From Sulfurimonas sp. (GTDB lineage Bacteria; Campylobacterota; Campylobacteria; Campylobacterales; Sulfurimonadaceae), in the NCBI GenBank assembly GCA_026988245.1, contig JALSLR010000103.1, positions 1-32,789 of the forward strand: DNA of 32,789 nucleotides, read 5' to 3'. The notes under the pieces are model-generated. The model was not told the origin of the DNA and ran no database searches. It saw only the letters and a program-made list of their open reading frames with translations. Both the position numbers and the translations under genes were made by a program. Below, piece by piece: positions 26,365-32,789 of this stretch. Within the stretch, counting starts at the first letter, position 1; each line of letters begins with the position of its first letter.

Positions 26365-26556
26365 ATGCAGCCAAAAGATGAAATAACACGCAGTTTACTT
26401 ATTGATAAAAAAACCTGGGATGATGCGATGAAATACTCTCGAACTAGATATAAAATGAGTCTTAGCAAGGTGATAGAATCACTTTTACAAGAGTGGCTAG
26501 CTAAAGAAAAACGTAAACCATTAGATAATGAAAAACAAGGAAAGTTTTTTGACTAA
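26365..26556 (+). CDS. Ribbon-helix-helix-like small regulator
   Basis: This 63-residue basic protein has a short N-terminal strand (EITRSLLIDKKTWDDA) followed by helices (SRTRYKMSLSKVIESLLQEWL), which matches the CopG/Arc ribbon-helix-helix pattern of small dimeric repressors or antitoxins. AAGGA lies five bases before the ATG. A 10-bp direct repeat sits just upstream and suggests autoregulation. No toxin-like gene follows: the next gene is convergent and encodes an ankyrin protein. It could be a lone regulator or what is left of a toxin-antitoxin pair. Confidence 0.7.
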   Translation: MQPKDEITRSLLIDKKTWDDAMKYSRTRYKMSLSKVIESLLQEWLAKEKRKPLDNEKQGKFFD

Positions 26557-26569
26557 CAAGCTATTAATA

Positions 26570-27073
26570 TTATCTAATATAAGCCTTGTTTTGTGGTAAT
26601 GTCTCATCAAAATCCAATAATACTAACACCGTTTTTTTATTCATTTTTCTTGCAAAATCAGTTGCGTTAAAGCCTTTAGACTCTTTGGCATCTTTATTTG
26701 CCCCATGTTCTAGTAGTAGTTTAGTTATCTCTGCTCTTCCATAGCACGCTGCGCACATTAAAGGTGTAAATCCACTTCTTCTGTTTGTCGCATTTACATC
26801 AATGCCGTTTTCTAATATATACTCAACCAATGTTATATTATTGTAAGTTATTGCCATATCAAATACGCTTACTCCTTCATCATCAAAACCATATATATCG
26901 GCACCACTTTCAATCAGCAGCATTAATAAATCTTCATCGCAGTGATACCTCAGAGCTGTTGCAAGAACAGACTCTCCACTTTCTGTTTCTTCGTTTAGGT
27001 CAGCATTTTTTTTTATATACTGTTTCGCACCAATAAAATCATTTTTTTTTAATATATCTAGCCAAGTGTACAT
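26570..27073 (-). CDS. Ankyrin repeat protein
   Basis: This 167-residue cytoplasmic protein is made of about four ankyrin repeats. Repeat consensus parts are visible: SVLATALRYHCDEDLLMLLI with ESGADIYG, then VSVFDMAITYNNITLVEYIL with ENGIDVNA, then FTPLMCAACYGRAEITKLLL with EHGANKDA, and a capping ATDFARKMNKK. I start it at ATG 27073; a longer frame from 27220 would run back over the dapD start and its -10 box. Ankyrin proteins mediate protein contacts, and no partner is evident. It is divergent from dapD. Confidence 0.85.
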   Translation of the reverse strand: MYTWLDILKKNDFIGAKQYIKKNADLNEETESGESVLATALRYHCDEDLLMLLIESGADIYGFDDEGVSVFDMAITYNNITLVEYILENGIDVNATNRRSGFTPLMCAACYGRAEITKLLLEHGANKDAKESKGFNATDFARKMNKKTVLVLLDFDETLPQNKAYIR

Positions 27074-27126
27074 AAGTAATTTCTTTTTTCCGTAGTATAT
27101 ATAAAGAGTTATTAGTAATCTTTTAA

Positions 27127-27132
27127 TATAAT
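27127..27132 (+). promoter_or_regulatory. -10 box for dapD
   Basis: TATAAT in TTTTAATATAATTCGC lies 29 bases before the dapD ATG, and AGAGAGAA at 27151-27158 can serve as ribosome site. Confidence 0.55.
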
Positions 27133-27161
27133 TCGCTATTAAAAAATTAAAGAGAGAATTT

Positions 27162-28361
27162 ATGCAACTTATACAAACAACTGATGCTTTTAAAGCACTT
27201 ATAGAAGATATCAAATCCACAACTACTGGATACAGAGACCCACTAGCTTTTGGTATTTGCCGAGTAGATTTAGGTCAACTTAATGTTGACAAGTCGCTTC
27301 AAGCAACTTACCCACTTGTAAACTGGGATGAAAATTTTGGAAGCGCTGCCATATTTATCAAGGCTTTAGCTGAAATAGGAACTACAATTGATTTTACCCA
27401 AAGTGAAGCAGTATGCAACATCAACGCTTCTTTTTTAAAAAGTTGCTTAAATGCTTTCACTCCTTATGCTGATGAAGCACACGGTGATGCACATAAAAAT
27501 ATTCAAGTTGTCTCAGCTCTTTATTCTCAAATAATGAGTAGTGGATCTTTGGAGGGTGAGTTTAAAGTGACATTCATTTTTGATGATGCCCCATTAAGTA
27601 GTGTAGAAGCATCTTATCTTAAGCTATATGCTCTCTCTCAAGCTAAGGTGCCACTTCGTGATATCAACTTAAATGGAGCATTTGGAGCACTCCCAAATGT
27701 TGCTTGGTCAAATGGACAGCCTATAGAACTAGACTACTTAAGGGAATTTGAGATTGAACTCAAATTAGCTAATGAATATCCGCACATAGATTTTGTAGAT
27801 AAATTTCCAAGATTTTTACAACATATAATTCCACAAGACAACACTCGTATACTTGATACATCAAAAGTTCGTTTTGGTGCGCAATTAGCAGCAGGAACTA
27901 CAGTGATGCCTGGTGCTTCATATATTAACTTCAACGCTGGAACAACTGGATCAGTTATGGTGGAGGGTCGTATTTCATCTTCTGCAATCGTAGGTGATGG
28001 TTCAGATGTAGGTGGTGGAGCATCTATACTTGGTGTATTGAGTGGTACAGATGGTAACCCTATCTCTGTTGGTAAAAATTCTCTCTTAGGAGCAAATTCA
28101 ACCTGTGGTATCCCTCTTGGGGATGGATGTATTATAGATGCTGGTATAGCAATCTTAGAAGGAACAAAGATAGGAATTTACCCTAACGAACTCAAAAAAA
28201 TAATGGAAGTAAATACTAATGCAAATATGAAAGGCGAGGTATTTAAAGGAAAGCAACTCTCTTTCTTTAATGGTATTCACTTTAGACAGAACTCTATGAC
28301 TGGCGAGATAACAGCCTCTCGCTCAACAAGAGAGATAAAATTAAACGCAGATTTACACTAA
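27162..28361 (+). CDS. dapD: Tetrahydrodipicolinate N-succinyltransferase, long form
   Basis: DapD succinylates tetrahydrodipicolinate in the lysine and meso-diaminopimelate pathway, which also feeds peptidoglycan. At 399 residues this is the long form of this phylum, with an N-terminal domain (1-230) and a left-handed beta-helix of hexapeptide repeats (about 231-340). Landmarks are VRFGAQLAAGTTVMPGASYI, VEGRISSSAIVGDGSDVGGG, and LLGANSTCGIPLGDGCIID. E. coli DapD has about 275 residues and a different N-terminal domain. It is monocistronic, with its own -10 box and a hairpin just after the stop. Confidence 0.95.
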   Translation: MQLIQTTDAFKALIEDIKSTTTGYRDPLAFGICRVDLGQLNVDKSLQATYPLVNWDENFGSAAIFIKALAEIGTTIDFTQSEAVCNINASFLKSCLNAFTPYADEAHGDAHKNIQVVSALYSQIMSSGSLEGEFKVTFIFDDAPLSSVEASYLKLYALSQAKVPLRDINLNGAFGALPNVAWSNGQPIELDYLREFEIELKLANEYPHIDFVDKFPRFLQHIIPQDNTRILDTSKVRFGAQLAAGTTVMPGASYINFNAGTTGSVMVEGRISSSAIVGDGSDVGGGASILGVLSGTDGNPISVGKNSLLGANSTCGIPLGDGCIIDAGIAILEGTKIGIYPNELKKIMEVNTNANMKGEVFKGKQLSFFNGIHFRQNSMTGEITASRSTREIKLNADLH

Positions 28362-28368
28362 TATCAGT

Positions 28369-28393
28369 CTATACTTACATCATGTAAGTATAG
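28369..28393 (+). terminator. Hairpin downstream of dapD
   Basis: CTATACTTAC (28369-28378) pairs perfectly with GTAAGTATAG (28384-28393) around ATCAT, seven bases after the dapD stop. The following bases (AGACCTTTC) hold no long T run, so termination may rely on the stem or on Rho. Confidence 0.65.
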
Positions 28394-28445
28394 AGACCTT
28401 TCAAGCTACTTTAAATTACTTATAAAACTTTTATCATTGAAACTA

Positions 28446-28451
28446 TATAAT
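28446..28451 (+). promoter_or_regulatory. -10 box for the flagellar rod-like gene
   Basis: TATAAT in AACTATATAATGC lies 22 bases before the ATG at 28474. It looks like a sigma70 box rather than a sigma28 or sigma54 motif, although flagellar genes of this phylum often use the latter two. Confidence 0.45.
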
Positions 28452-28473
28452 GCTCTTAATGGAGGGTATTAAT

Positions 28474-28779
28474 ATGAATATTTCAAATAACATATCATCA
28501 ATTACAGCATCTCAGACTATGCTAAACAACAGTGCAAATAACGTTGCGAATGTTAACACTGATAAATTCATTCCTAATAGTACAGTTATGGGTGAGAAAA
28601 GTGATTCAGTTACTGCCTATACTCGAAAAGCAGATGATAGTGGTTCTCAAAAGAGTCAAACTGATTTATCAAAGGAATTTCCAGATCAAATTGTTGCTGA
28701 AAAAACAGTATCAGCAAATGTGAGTACCATTAGAGCACAAGACGAGATGTTTGGAAGCTTACTAGATATAAAAGCATAA
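28474..28779 (+). CDS. Short flagellar rod/hook-like protein
   Basis: This 101-residue protein begins at ATG 28474, seven bases after GGAGGG; an in-frame ATG at 28450 is less likely. Residues 1-40 carry the flagellar axial-protein N-terminal motif (ITASQTMLNNSANNVANVNT, close to the L-x3-A-x-N-x-A-N-x-x-T of FlgB/C/G/E). The C-terminus (VSANVSTIRAQDEMFGSLLDIKA) resembles the FlgC-type end helix. The middle is short, so it is a mini axial protein or FlgC-like paralogue. No other flagellar gene is nearby, so it is an orphan. It is probably exported by the flagellar secretion apparatus. Confidence 0.78.
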   Translation: MNISNNISSITASQTMLNNSANNVANVNTDKFIPNSTVMGEKSDSVTAYTRKADDSGSQKSQTDLSKEFPDQIVAEKTVSANVSTIRAQDEMFGSLLDIKA

Positions 28780-28789
28780 AGTATCTTTT

Positions 28790-30109
28790 TTACCAAGAAA
28801 GGATATTCATGCTTTTTAAATTTGTTAAGATTTCAGCTTCTTTATCAAAATTTCTCTGATGTGAACCAAGACTTAAAGAACTAAAAATTGCTTTACCTAC
28901 AACCAGCCTTCCTTCTTTACCTTTTTCTTTCGTCCTTATACCCCATATATTATGAAATACCACTATAGTATCATCGTATGTACCTACATAAAGTAGTATG
29001 TGCCCTTTTTTGTAAAATAATGTTTTAAAAGGAATAGCTTCATCTTTAATAGTTTTTATTTTTAGTTCTTTACTAAGCCCATCTAACTGAATAACTTTGC
29101 CTTTTTTAGCTTGCTGAGAAGAGTTTCTTGGCAGCCAAAGTCCAAATGGTGCATAAAAATCTCTTAAGGTTGATGAACAATCTCTTTGGTTATATATACC
29201 ACCCCAGCCATATTTACTTTTTGAAATTTCATCCATAATTAGAGTAATATTTTCTTTAGTATACCTCATGATTCCCTTATGAGCTATGGTCTTAGAGATT
29301 TTTGATTTTAAATATAAGGGCTTATCTCCTTTGTATGATGCTACAGTTAACACAGTGTAACTTTGAGAATCTTCGGAGACTAAAGCTAGCATCATACCTA
29401 TTTTAGATTTAAATAAAAATCTTGAATTTTTATCATAAATAGGTATACCATCTTTAATTAAAAACACTTGTTGTGCTTTTTGCCAAAGATTTGTATATTT
29501 TTTATCTACTATAACTATTTCGTTCGCTTTTACCCATCCACCTGTAAAGCTGGTAAATATGTATACCCATTCTTTATCTTTTGAATAGTGAGATACTAAA
29601 ATAGGTTTGTTTGCACTAATGGTTGAATTTTGCATATAGTCAAAAGGGAAACCCTCACCGGCAAGAGAAGGATTTCGCAACAAAGGCTTAGCAGTAGGAA
29701 AGCCTCTTATATTTAAATGATTGAGCGTTAAAGCATTTTTATTAATAGTTTTATATTTTTCAAAATTAGCATTATTTTTCATCGAGAGAAAAAAGTTTTC
29801 CTCTAGTGGTTGTAAGTTTTCACCATAACTTTCATTTAGATTATATGCTCTAAAAGGCCACATAGCAGTTTCTTTTGAGTCTGCAGGTATTTTATTCCAA
29901 ACTCTAAAGTAATTTTCTTCATAATTATGTTGCGTAGATTTTATACTATCTATTTTTATATTTTTCAAATATGGCTTGACCGATTGTGGTAAATGGACTA
30001 GATCATAAATTTCATTTTTTGACATTTTGTCAATAGGTTTTATTTGTATCGGATTAGTACTGCATCCTATAAATACTATAGTGATTAATGCAATGAGTAT
30101 ATATTTCAT
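28790..30109 (-). CDS. SH3-domain NlpC/P60 (C40) cell-wall peptidase lipoprotein
   Basis: This is a 439-residue lipoprotein if translated from ATG 30109, which yields a signal peptide ending in the lipobox IGC (Cys16); a frame from 30139 adds ten charged residues. Two SH3b-like regions (about 130-270, including WVYIFTSFTGGWVKANEI) precede a C40 peptidase domain with catalytic Cys311 in NQRDCSSTLRDF and His370 in KKGHILLYVG. The family (SH3b1/SH3b2-NlpC_P60) trims peptide cross-links of peptidoglycan. The gene lies just after the S24 repressor and may be cotranscribed with it. Confidence 0.9.
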   Translation of the reverse strand: MKYILIALITIVFIGCSTNPIQIKPIDKMSKNEIYDLVHLPQSVKPYLKNIKIDSIKSTQHNYEENYFRVWNKIPADSKETAMWPFRAYNLNESYGENLQPLEENFFLSMKNNANFEKYKTINKNALTLNHLNIRGFPTAKPLLRNPSLAGEGFPFDYMQNSTISANKPILVSHYSKDKEWVYIFTSFTGGWVKANEIVIVDKKYTNLWQKAQQVFLIKDGIPIYDKNSRFLFKSKIGMMLALVSEDSQSYTVLTVASYKGDKPLYLKSKISKTIAHKGIMRYTKENITLIMDEISKSKYGWGGIYNQRDCSSTLRDFYAPFGLWLPRNSSQQAKKGKVIQLDGLSKELKIKTIKDEAIPFKTLFYKKGHILLYVGTYDDTIVVFHNIWGIRTKEKGKEGRLVVGKAIFSSLSLGSHQRNFDKEAEILTNLKSMNILSW

Positions 30110-30122
30110 ATTTTCTTCTTTT

Positions 30123-30782
30123 TTAGTCAACTTCACCAAACCTGCTTACTACTCGACCAATAACTTCTACTTCGTTAGGATCAAGTGTTTGTGTAACATA
30201 AATATTATTATCGGATATTATGTCTAGTTTGCCATCTATTCTTTTTTGCACTCTTTTTATAAATAGTCCAGCTTCGGTTCTTAAAGTAAAGACGCCACCA
30301 CGCCCTAAGTCCGTTTTTGCTCTATTTATAAATACTATATCATTATAGCTAAAAGTAGGCTCCATAGAGTCACCGGAGACATTTATAGCCTCTATATTTC
30401 TCAACTCTCTTTCTCCACCTAGTATCTGAGCAAACTCGTAAGGGATACTGATTTGTGCACCCTCTAATGTTTCTATCTCTGATCCACCTCCTGCGGAGGC
30501 ACTAATCCCATCAAAAAATCTTACCATATAAAATTTATTGGTTGCTTCTATCAGACTTTCGGGTGATTGACCATAAAGCATCCAGTTGATAGATATAGAT
30601 TTAGACGCACAAAAGTCTAAAAGTTCACTATAGGGAATCTTATTTCTTTTTTTCATAGTTGCAAAGTTCATTTGAGATACACCTAATGCATCAGCAACAT
30701 CTTTGTCAAAAACTTTTTTGCCACCAAATTTTTCAGAAACTATACTTTTTATCTCTTCTACTATATGAGTAAAGCTATTCAT
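30123..30782 (-). CDS. CI/LexA-like S24 repressor
   Basis: This 219-residue regulator has an N-terminal phage CI-type helix-turn-helix (about 24-70, DVADALGVSQMNFATMKKRN) and a C-terminal S24 peptidase-like domain. The catalytic Ser139 is in VSGDSMEPT and Lys176 in LFIKRVQKR. An Ala-Gly pair at 97-98 (ISASAGGG) sits where CI and LexA self-cleave, so RecA-stimulated self-cleavage is possible. AAGGAGAA precedes the ATG. The upstream stretch has a consensus promoter and TGTCA boxes. It resembles a prophage or SOS-type switch, but no phage structural genes are nearby. Confidence 0.9.
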   Translation of the reverse strand: MNSFTHIVEEIKSIVSEKFGGKKVFDKDVADALGVSQMNFATMKKRNKIPYSELLDFCASKSISINWMLYGQSPESLIEATNKFYMVRFFDGISASAGGGSEIETLEGAQISIPYEFAQILGGERELRNIEAINVSGDSMEPTFSYNDIVFINRAKTDLGRGGVFTLRTEAGLFIKRVQKRIDGKLDIISDNNIYVTQTLDPNEVEVIGRVVSRFGEVD

Positions 30783-30808
30783 CGTAATTCTCCTTTATTT
30801 ATAGATTA

Positions 30809-30837
30809 ATTATAATAGTATTTTAAAGAAATGTCAA
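30809..30837 (-). promoter_or_regulatory. Consensus sigma70 promoter of the S24 repressor
   Basis: On the minus strand TTGACA (30837-30832) and TATAAT (30814-30809) are both perfect and separated by exactly 17 bases. The predicted leader of about 20 bases contains AAGGAGAA. Most genes in the window lack a recognisable -35, so this is an unusually strong promoter. The -35 overlaps one of the TGTCA boxes, so a bound repressor could block its own transcription. Confidence 0.8.
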
Positions 30838-30898
30838 AAAAATATGTCAATTTGTCATATATTTTAGATTTTATTTCAAAATAAAGTAAAATATGTCA
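30832..30898. promoter_or_regulatory. Four TGTCA boxes, putative S24 repressor operators
   Basis: TGTCA occurs at 30832-30836, 30845-30849, 30853-30857 and 30894-30898, three of them within 26 bases, and always flanked by AT runs (ATATGTCAA, TTTGTCATAT, ATATGTCAA). ATATG at 30842-30846 and CATAT at 30856-30860 also form an inverted repeat with a nine-base centre. The boxes lie between the divergent repressor and the small ORF at 30923. One overlaps the repressor -35 and another sits near the likely start of the opposite transcript. Confidence 0.55.
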
Positions 30899-30922
30899 AA
30901 TATAAGAGAAAAAGGATTGCAA

Positions 30923-31006
30923 ATGGCAATTATTATTAAAAATGTTGAGACATTGTTTGAAAGGTTTGAAAATAAAGTTGAAAAATGGGCTACTAAGGTT
31001 TTTTAG
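30923..31006 (+). CDS. 27-residue amphipathic peptide divergent from the repressor
   Basis: This short frame begins ATG 30923, six bases after AAAGGA (30911-30916), and ends TAG at 31004-31006. The peptide begins MAIIIKNVETLFERF and ends KWATKVF. Hydrophobic residues at 5, 8, 12, 15, 19, 22 and 26 fall on one helical face, and charges (five basic, four acidic) fall on the other. Its 3' end overlaps the convergent 50-residue protein by 14 bases. I cannot assign a family. By size and control context it resembles SOS-induced membrane peptides, but the sequence is not like TisB. It might also be a short leader or a shadow. Confidence 0.5.
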   Translation: MAIIIKNVETLFERFENKVEKWATKVF

Positions 31007-31145
31007 ATTCTTTCATTGCTTTTTCTTCATCTAGTTTTCGCTGTTGCTCACGCTCCATAGATTTCTTGTGATGGTAGCCGCGCTGAATAAAAATCATAAA
31101 CATAACAAAAAGTATAAGCATTGTAGCATCTATAAAAGTACCCAT
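30993..31145 (-). CDS. 50-residue single-pass membrane protein
   Basis: A 50-residue frame begins at ATG 31145, overlapping the trmL stop as TAATG, and ends TAG at 30993. The product has one hydrophobic helix (about 8-20, TMLILFVMFMIFI) followed by a basic-acidic cytoplasmic tail (RGYHHKKSMEREQQRKLDEE and so on). The one-base coupling with trmL and the good codon pattern support a real gene. Its function is unknown; the tail could recruit a partner to the membrane. Confidence 0.72.
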   Translation of the reverse strand: MGTFIDATMLILFVMFMIFIQRGYHHKKSMEREQQRKLDEEKAMKESKKP

Positions 31146-31615
31146 TATCTTCCTTTGAAATTATTGTAGTCTTGCCTGATTGCGTCATATAGGACTATCC
31201 CTGTACTTATCGCTAAATTTAAACTTCTGCCTTCCTTAGTCATAGGGATAGTGATGTTTTGCGATTTGTATTTATTGAGTATCTCTTCTGGAATTCCAGC
31301 TGTTTCACTTCCAAAAAATATAAAATCACCATCTTTAAAATTAGCTTCAAAGTATGGCTTGTCTGTTTTTGTTGTAGCAAAATAAGCATTTTTTTCAATA
31401 CTATTGTTTTTAAAAAAGTCTTCGATGGAGTCCCATACGTGTAAATCAAGTTTATCCCAATAATCCAACCCTGCTCTACGTACAGCTTTTTCATCTATAT
31501 CAAAAGCAATAGGTTTAATAATATGTAAAGAAGCACCAGCATTTACGCAAAGTCTTCCTATTGCACCTGTATTATTAGGAATTTGAGGATGTACTAAAAC
31601 TAAATTATAGGCCAT
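31145..31615 (-). CDS. trmL: tRNA (cytidine(34)-2'-O)-methyltransferase TrmL
   Basis: TrmL methylates the ribose of the wobble base in tRNA-Leu isoacceptors using SAM. This 156-residue SPOUT protein has the N-terminal HPQIPNNTGAIGRLC, the middle FFGSETAGIP, and the knot motif IPMTKEGRSLNLAIS, all diagnostic. It lies 11 bases after purU on the same strand, and its stop overlaps the start of the 50-residue membrane protein. The close family member TrmJ is longer. Confidence 0.95.
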   Translation of the reverse strand: MAYNLVLVHPQIPNNTGAIGRLCVNAGASLHIIKPIAFDIDEKAVRRAGLDYWDKLDLHVWDSIEDFFKNNSIEKNAYFATTKTDKPYFEANFKDGDFIFFGSETAGIPEEILNKYKSQNITIPMTKEGRSLNLAISTGIVLYDAIRQDYNNFKGR

Positions 31616-31626
31616 GATGATAAACC

Positions 31627-32463
31627 TTAAAAAATGACAGATTTATTTGCATATACAAATATTCTATCTTCTAGTGCAAGTTTTAGAGCATGTGATAATA
31701 CAATTTTTTCAACATTGCGTCCACTGCGCTGCATATCTTTCCAGCCAAAAGCATGATCTACATGGATCACCTCTTGTGAGATTATTGGCCCTTCATCAAG
31801 ATTATTGTTTACAAAATGTGCTGTCGCACCAATGATTTTTACACCCCTGTCATAAGCCTGTTTATAAGGGTTTGCCCCTATAAATGCTGGTAAAAATGAA
31901 TGATGAATATTGATAATCTTATCTTCATATGTCTGCACAAATTTAGGAGTAAGTATACGCATGTATTTTGCTAAAACAATATAATCTACATCTTCATACA
32001 TATCTATGCATTTTATTATTTTTGCTTCATGCTCAGAGCGTTCTAAACCTTCATGAGAGATAGCAACATAGGGAATATCAAATTTACGCACCAATGATTC
32101 AAGTTCATCATAATTTGATATTACAGCTAAAATATTTGCTTCGAGTTCCCCTGCTTCGTGACGAATAAGGATATCTCCTAATGCATGCATCTCTTTAGTA
32201 GCCATTAAGATTATATTTTTCTTTTTTGGTTCTATGACCTGTATATTGGTAGTATTTGGGAGTGTCTTACTTAAAGATTCTCGTAAATCATTGATATTTA
32301 CATCACCATCCACTACGCTCCTCATAAAAAATTTACCATTTACTTTATCAACAAATTCATTGTTTGAAAGTATATTTAAAGAAAATTCAAAGAAGATAGT
32401 TGATATCTTATACACTAAGCCTTTTTCATCATTAGAATCTATTAATACTCTATATTGCGCCAT
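31627..32463 (-). CDS. purU: Formyltetrahydrofolate deformylase PurU
   Basis: PurU hydrolyses 10-formyl-THF to formate and THF, balancing one-carbon pools and supplying formate for purines. The protein has 278 residues with an N-terminal ACT domain (1-80, beginning YRVLIDSNDEKGLVYKIS) and a formyltransferase-like C-terminal domain with LAKYMRILTPKFV, INIHHSFLPAFIGANPY and NLDEGPIISQ carrying the catalytic Asn, His and Asp. Its start overlaps the CiaD-like gene by one base. The purU and CiaD-like neighbourhood is also found in Campylobacter. Confidence 0.95.
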   Translation of the reverse strand: MAQYRVLIDSNDEKGLVYKISTIFFEFSLNILSNNEFVDKVNGKFFMRSVVDGDVNINDLRESLSKTLPNTTNIQVIEPKKKNIILMATKEMHALGDILIRHEAGELEANILAVISNYDELESLVRKFDIPYVAISHEGLERSEHEAKIIKCIDMYEDVDYIVLAKYMRILTPKFVQTYEDKIINIHHSFLPAFIGANPYKQAYDRGVKIIGATAHFVNNNLDEGPIISQEVIHVDHAFGWKDMQRSGRNVEKIVLSHALKLALEDRIFVYANKSVIF

Positions 32464-32786
32464 TATTTATGCCCTTTGATTGCTTGTAGCCTTAAATCAA
32501 TAGAGGCTAGTGCATATTCTAAATAATTAAGAGTTAGATCTATTTTTGCTTCTATGCTCGTATTATTTGGTGCCTGAAAACCCTCAAAAAGAACGAGTAA
32601 ACGCTCCCTAGTAGAACTTAAAAATAATTCTTCATCGCTTAGTGAAACCTTAATCTCTTTTGGTTCAATTATTTTTTTTTCTTTGACTTCAAAGTTTTCT
32701 TTTAACTTTTTTGGTCGTAAAAGTTTTGATTTCCCCTTGTCTTCAATCTCTTTGAGAGTTGAGAGTATCGCATCTTCTAATTCCAT
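32463..32786 (-). CDS. CiaD-like domain protein
   Basis: This 107-residue cytoplasmic protein has a charged N-terminal half (Lys-rich, EKKIIEPKEI and so on) and a helical C-terminal domain (RERLLVLFEGFQAPNN, then AKIDLTLNYLEYALASIDLR). The second part matches the CiaD-like domain, named after the Campylobacter jejuni invasion antigen gene next to purU. In a free-living species the domain cannot serve host invasion, so its basic role is probably different and is not known. The gene is complete and ends one base into purU; its promoter lies outside the window. Confidence 0.78.
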   Translation of the reverse strand: MELEDAILSTLKEIEDKGKSKLLRPKKLKENFEVKEKKIIEPKEIKVSLSDEELFLSSTRERLLVLFEGFQAPNNTSIEAKIDLTLNYLEYALASIDLRLQAIKGHK

Positions 32787-32789
32787 TTA

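Noticed and set aside
27074..27220. N-terminal extension of the ankyrin protein
   Set aside because: It would run over the dapD start and its -10 box and carries no ankyrin sequence; ATG 27073 begins at the repeat domain.
30110..30139. Ten-residue extension of the C40 lipoprotein
   Set aside because: The extra charged residues would spoil the signal peptide; ATG 30109 gives a clean lipobox.
30123..31006. A prophage around the CI-like repressor
   Set aside because: No integrase, terminase, portal or tail gene is seen on either side, and housekeeping genes flank the locus closely.

Overview
The window is a gene-dense, AT-rich bacterial chromosome segment. It looks like Campylobacterota (former Epsilonproteobacteria), most like the Sulfurimonas group. 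The evidence is the long-form DapD, the purU and CiaD-like pair, the metG and pseudo-Mur-ligase pair, the short-type adenylate kinase after aspS, and T-rich promoters with TGnTATAAT -10 boxes. The genus is inferred from protein style and gene order. No rRNA, tRNA, CRISPR array or intact transposase gene is visible. No stretch over 300 bases lacks a gene.

Region by region. 1-130: four to five imperfect 23-24 bp repeats that resemble the end of an IS21-type insertion sequence. 207-692 (-): a small lipoprotein. 779-6450 (+): mobB, fbp, a Cys-rich 68-residue protein, metG, a Mur-ligase-like protein without an ATP site, and an orphan TRAP solute-binding lipoprotein. 6443-7646 (-): a YgjP-type metalloprotein and queC. 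7730-9319 (+): a small 60-residue protein, ybeY and a Ca2+/Na+-type exchanger. 9320-19904 (-): a long, mostly overlapping run of nadK, recN, tatD, mltD, rlpA, hisB, kdsC, lptC, lptA, engB, a GNAT enzyme, an MreD-like protein and PBP2. Much of this run serves the envelope: peptidoglycan cutting and synthesis, Kdo supply and LPS transport. 20006-23285 (+): an exported thioredoxin-like protein, an exported unknown, aspS and a short adenylate kinase. 23325-23972 (-): a second, long-LID adenylate kinase of gammaproteobacterial type.

24037-32786 is more mixed. It holds an acidic small protein, a DUF6166-HTH protein, an EAL/HDOD signalling protein, a ribbon-helix-helix-like regulator with an operator-like repeat, an ankyrin protein, dapD and a short flagellar rod-like protein. 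A C40 cell-wall peptidase lipoprotein and a CI/LexA-like S24 repressor follow. Last come a 50-residue membrane protein, trmL, purU and a CiaD-like protein, which form one tight minus-strand operon.

The most interesting spot is 30783-31006. The S24 repressor has a textbook sigma70 promoter whose -35 overlaps one of four TGTCA boxes. Divergent from it is an unlisted 27-residue ORF with a good ribosome binding site that encodes a strongly amphipathic helix. The layout recalls LexA-controlled toxin peptides such as TisB, but that link is inference. Also notable are the paired adenylate kinases of apparently different ancestry, the pseudo-Mur ligase, and a probably leaderless ybeY transcript.
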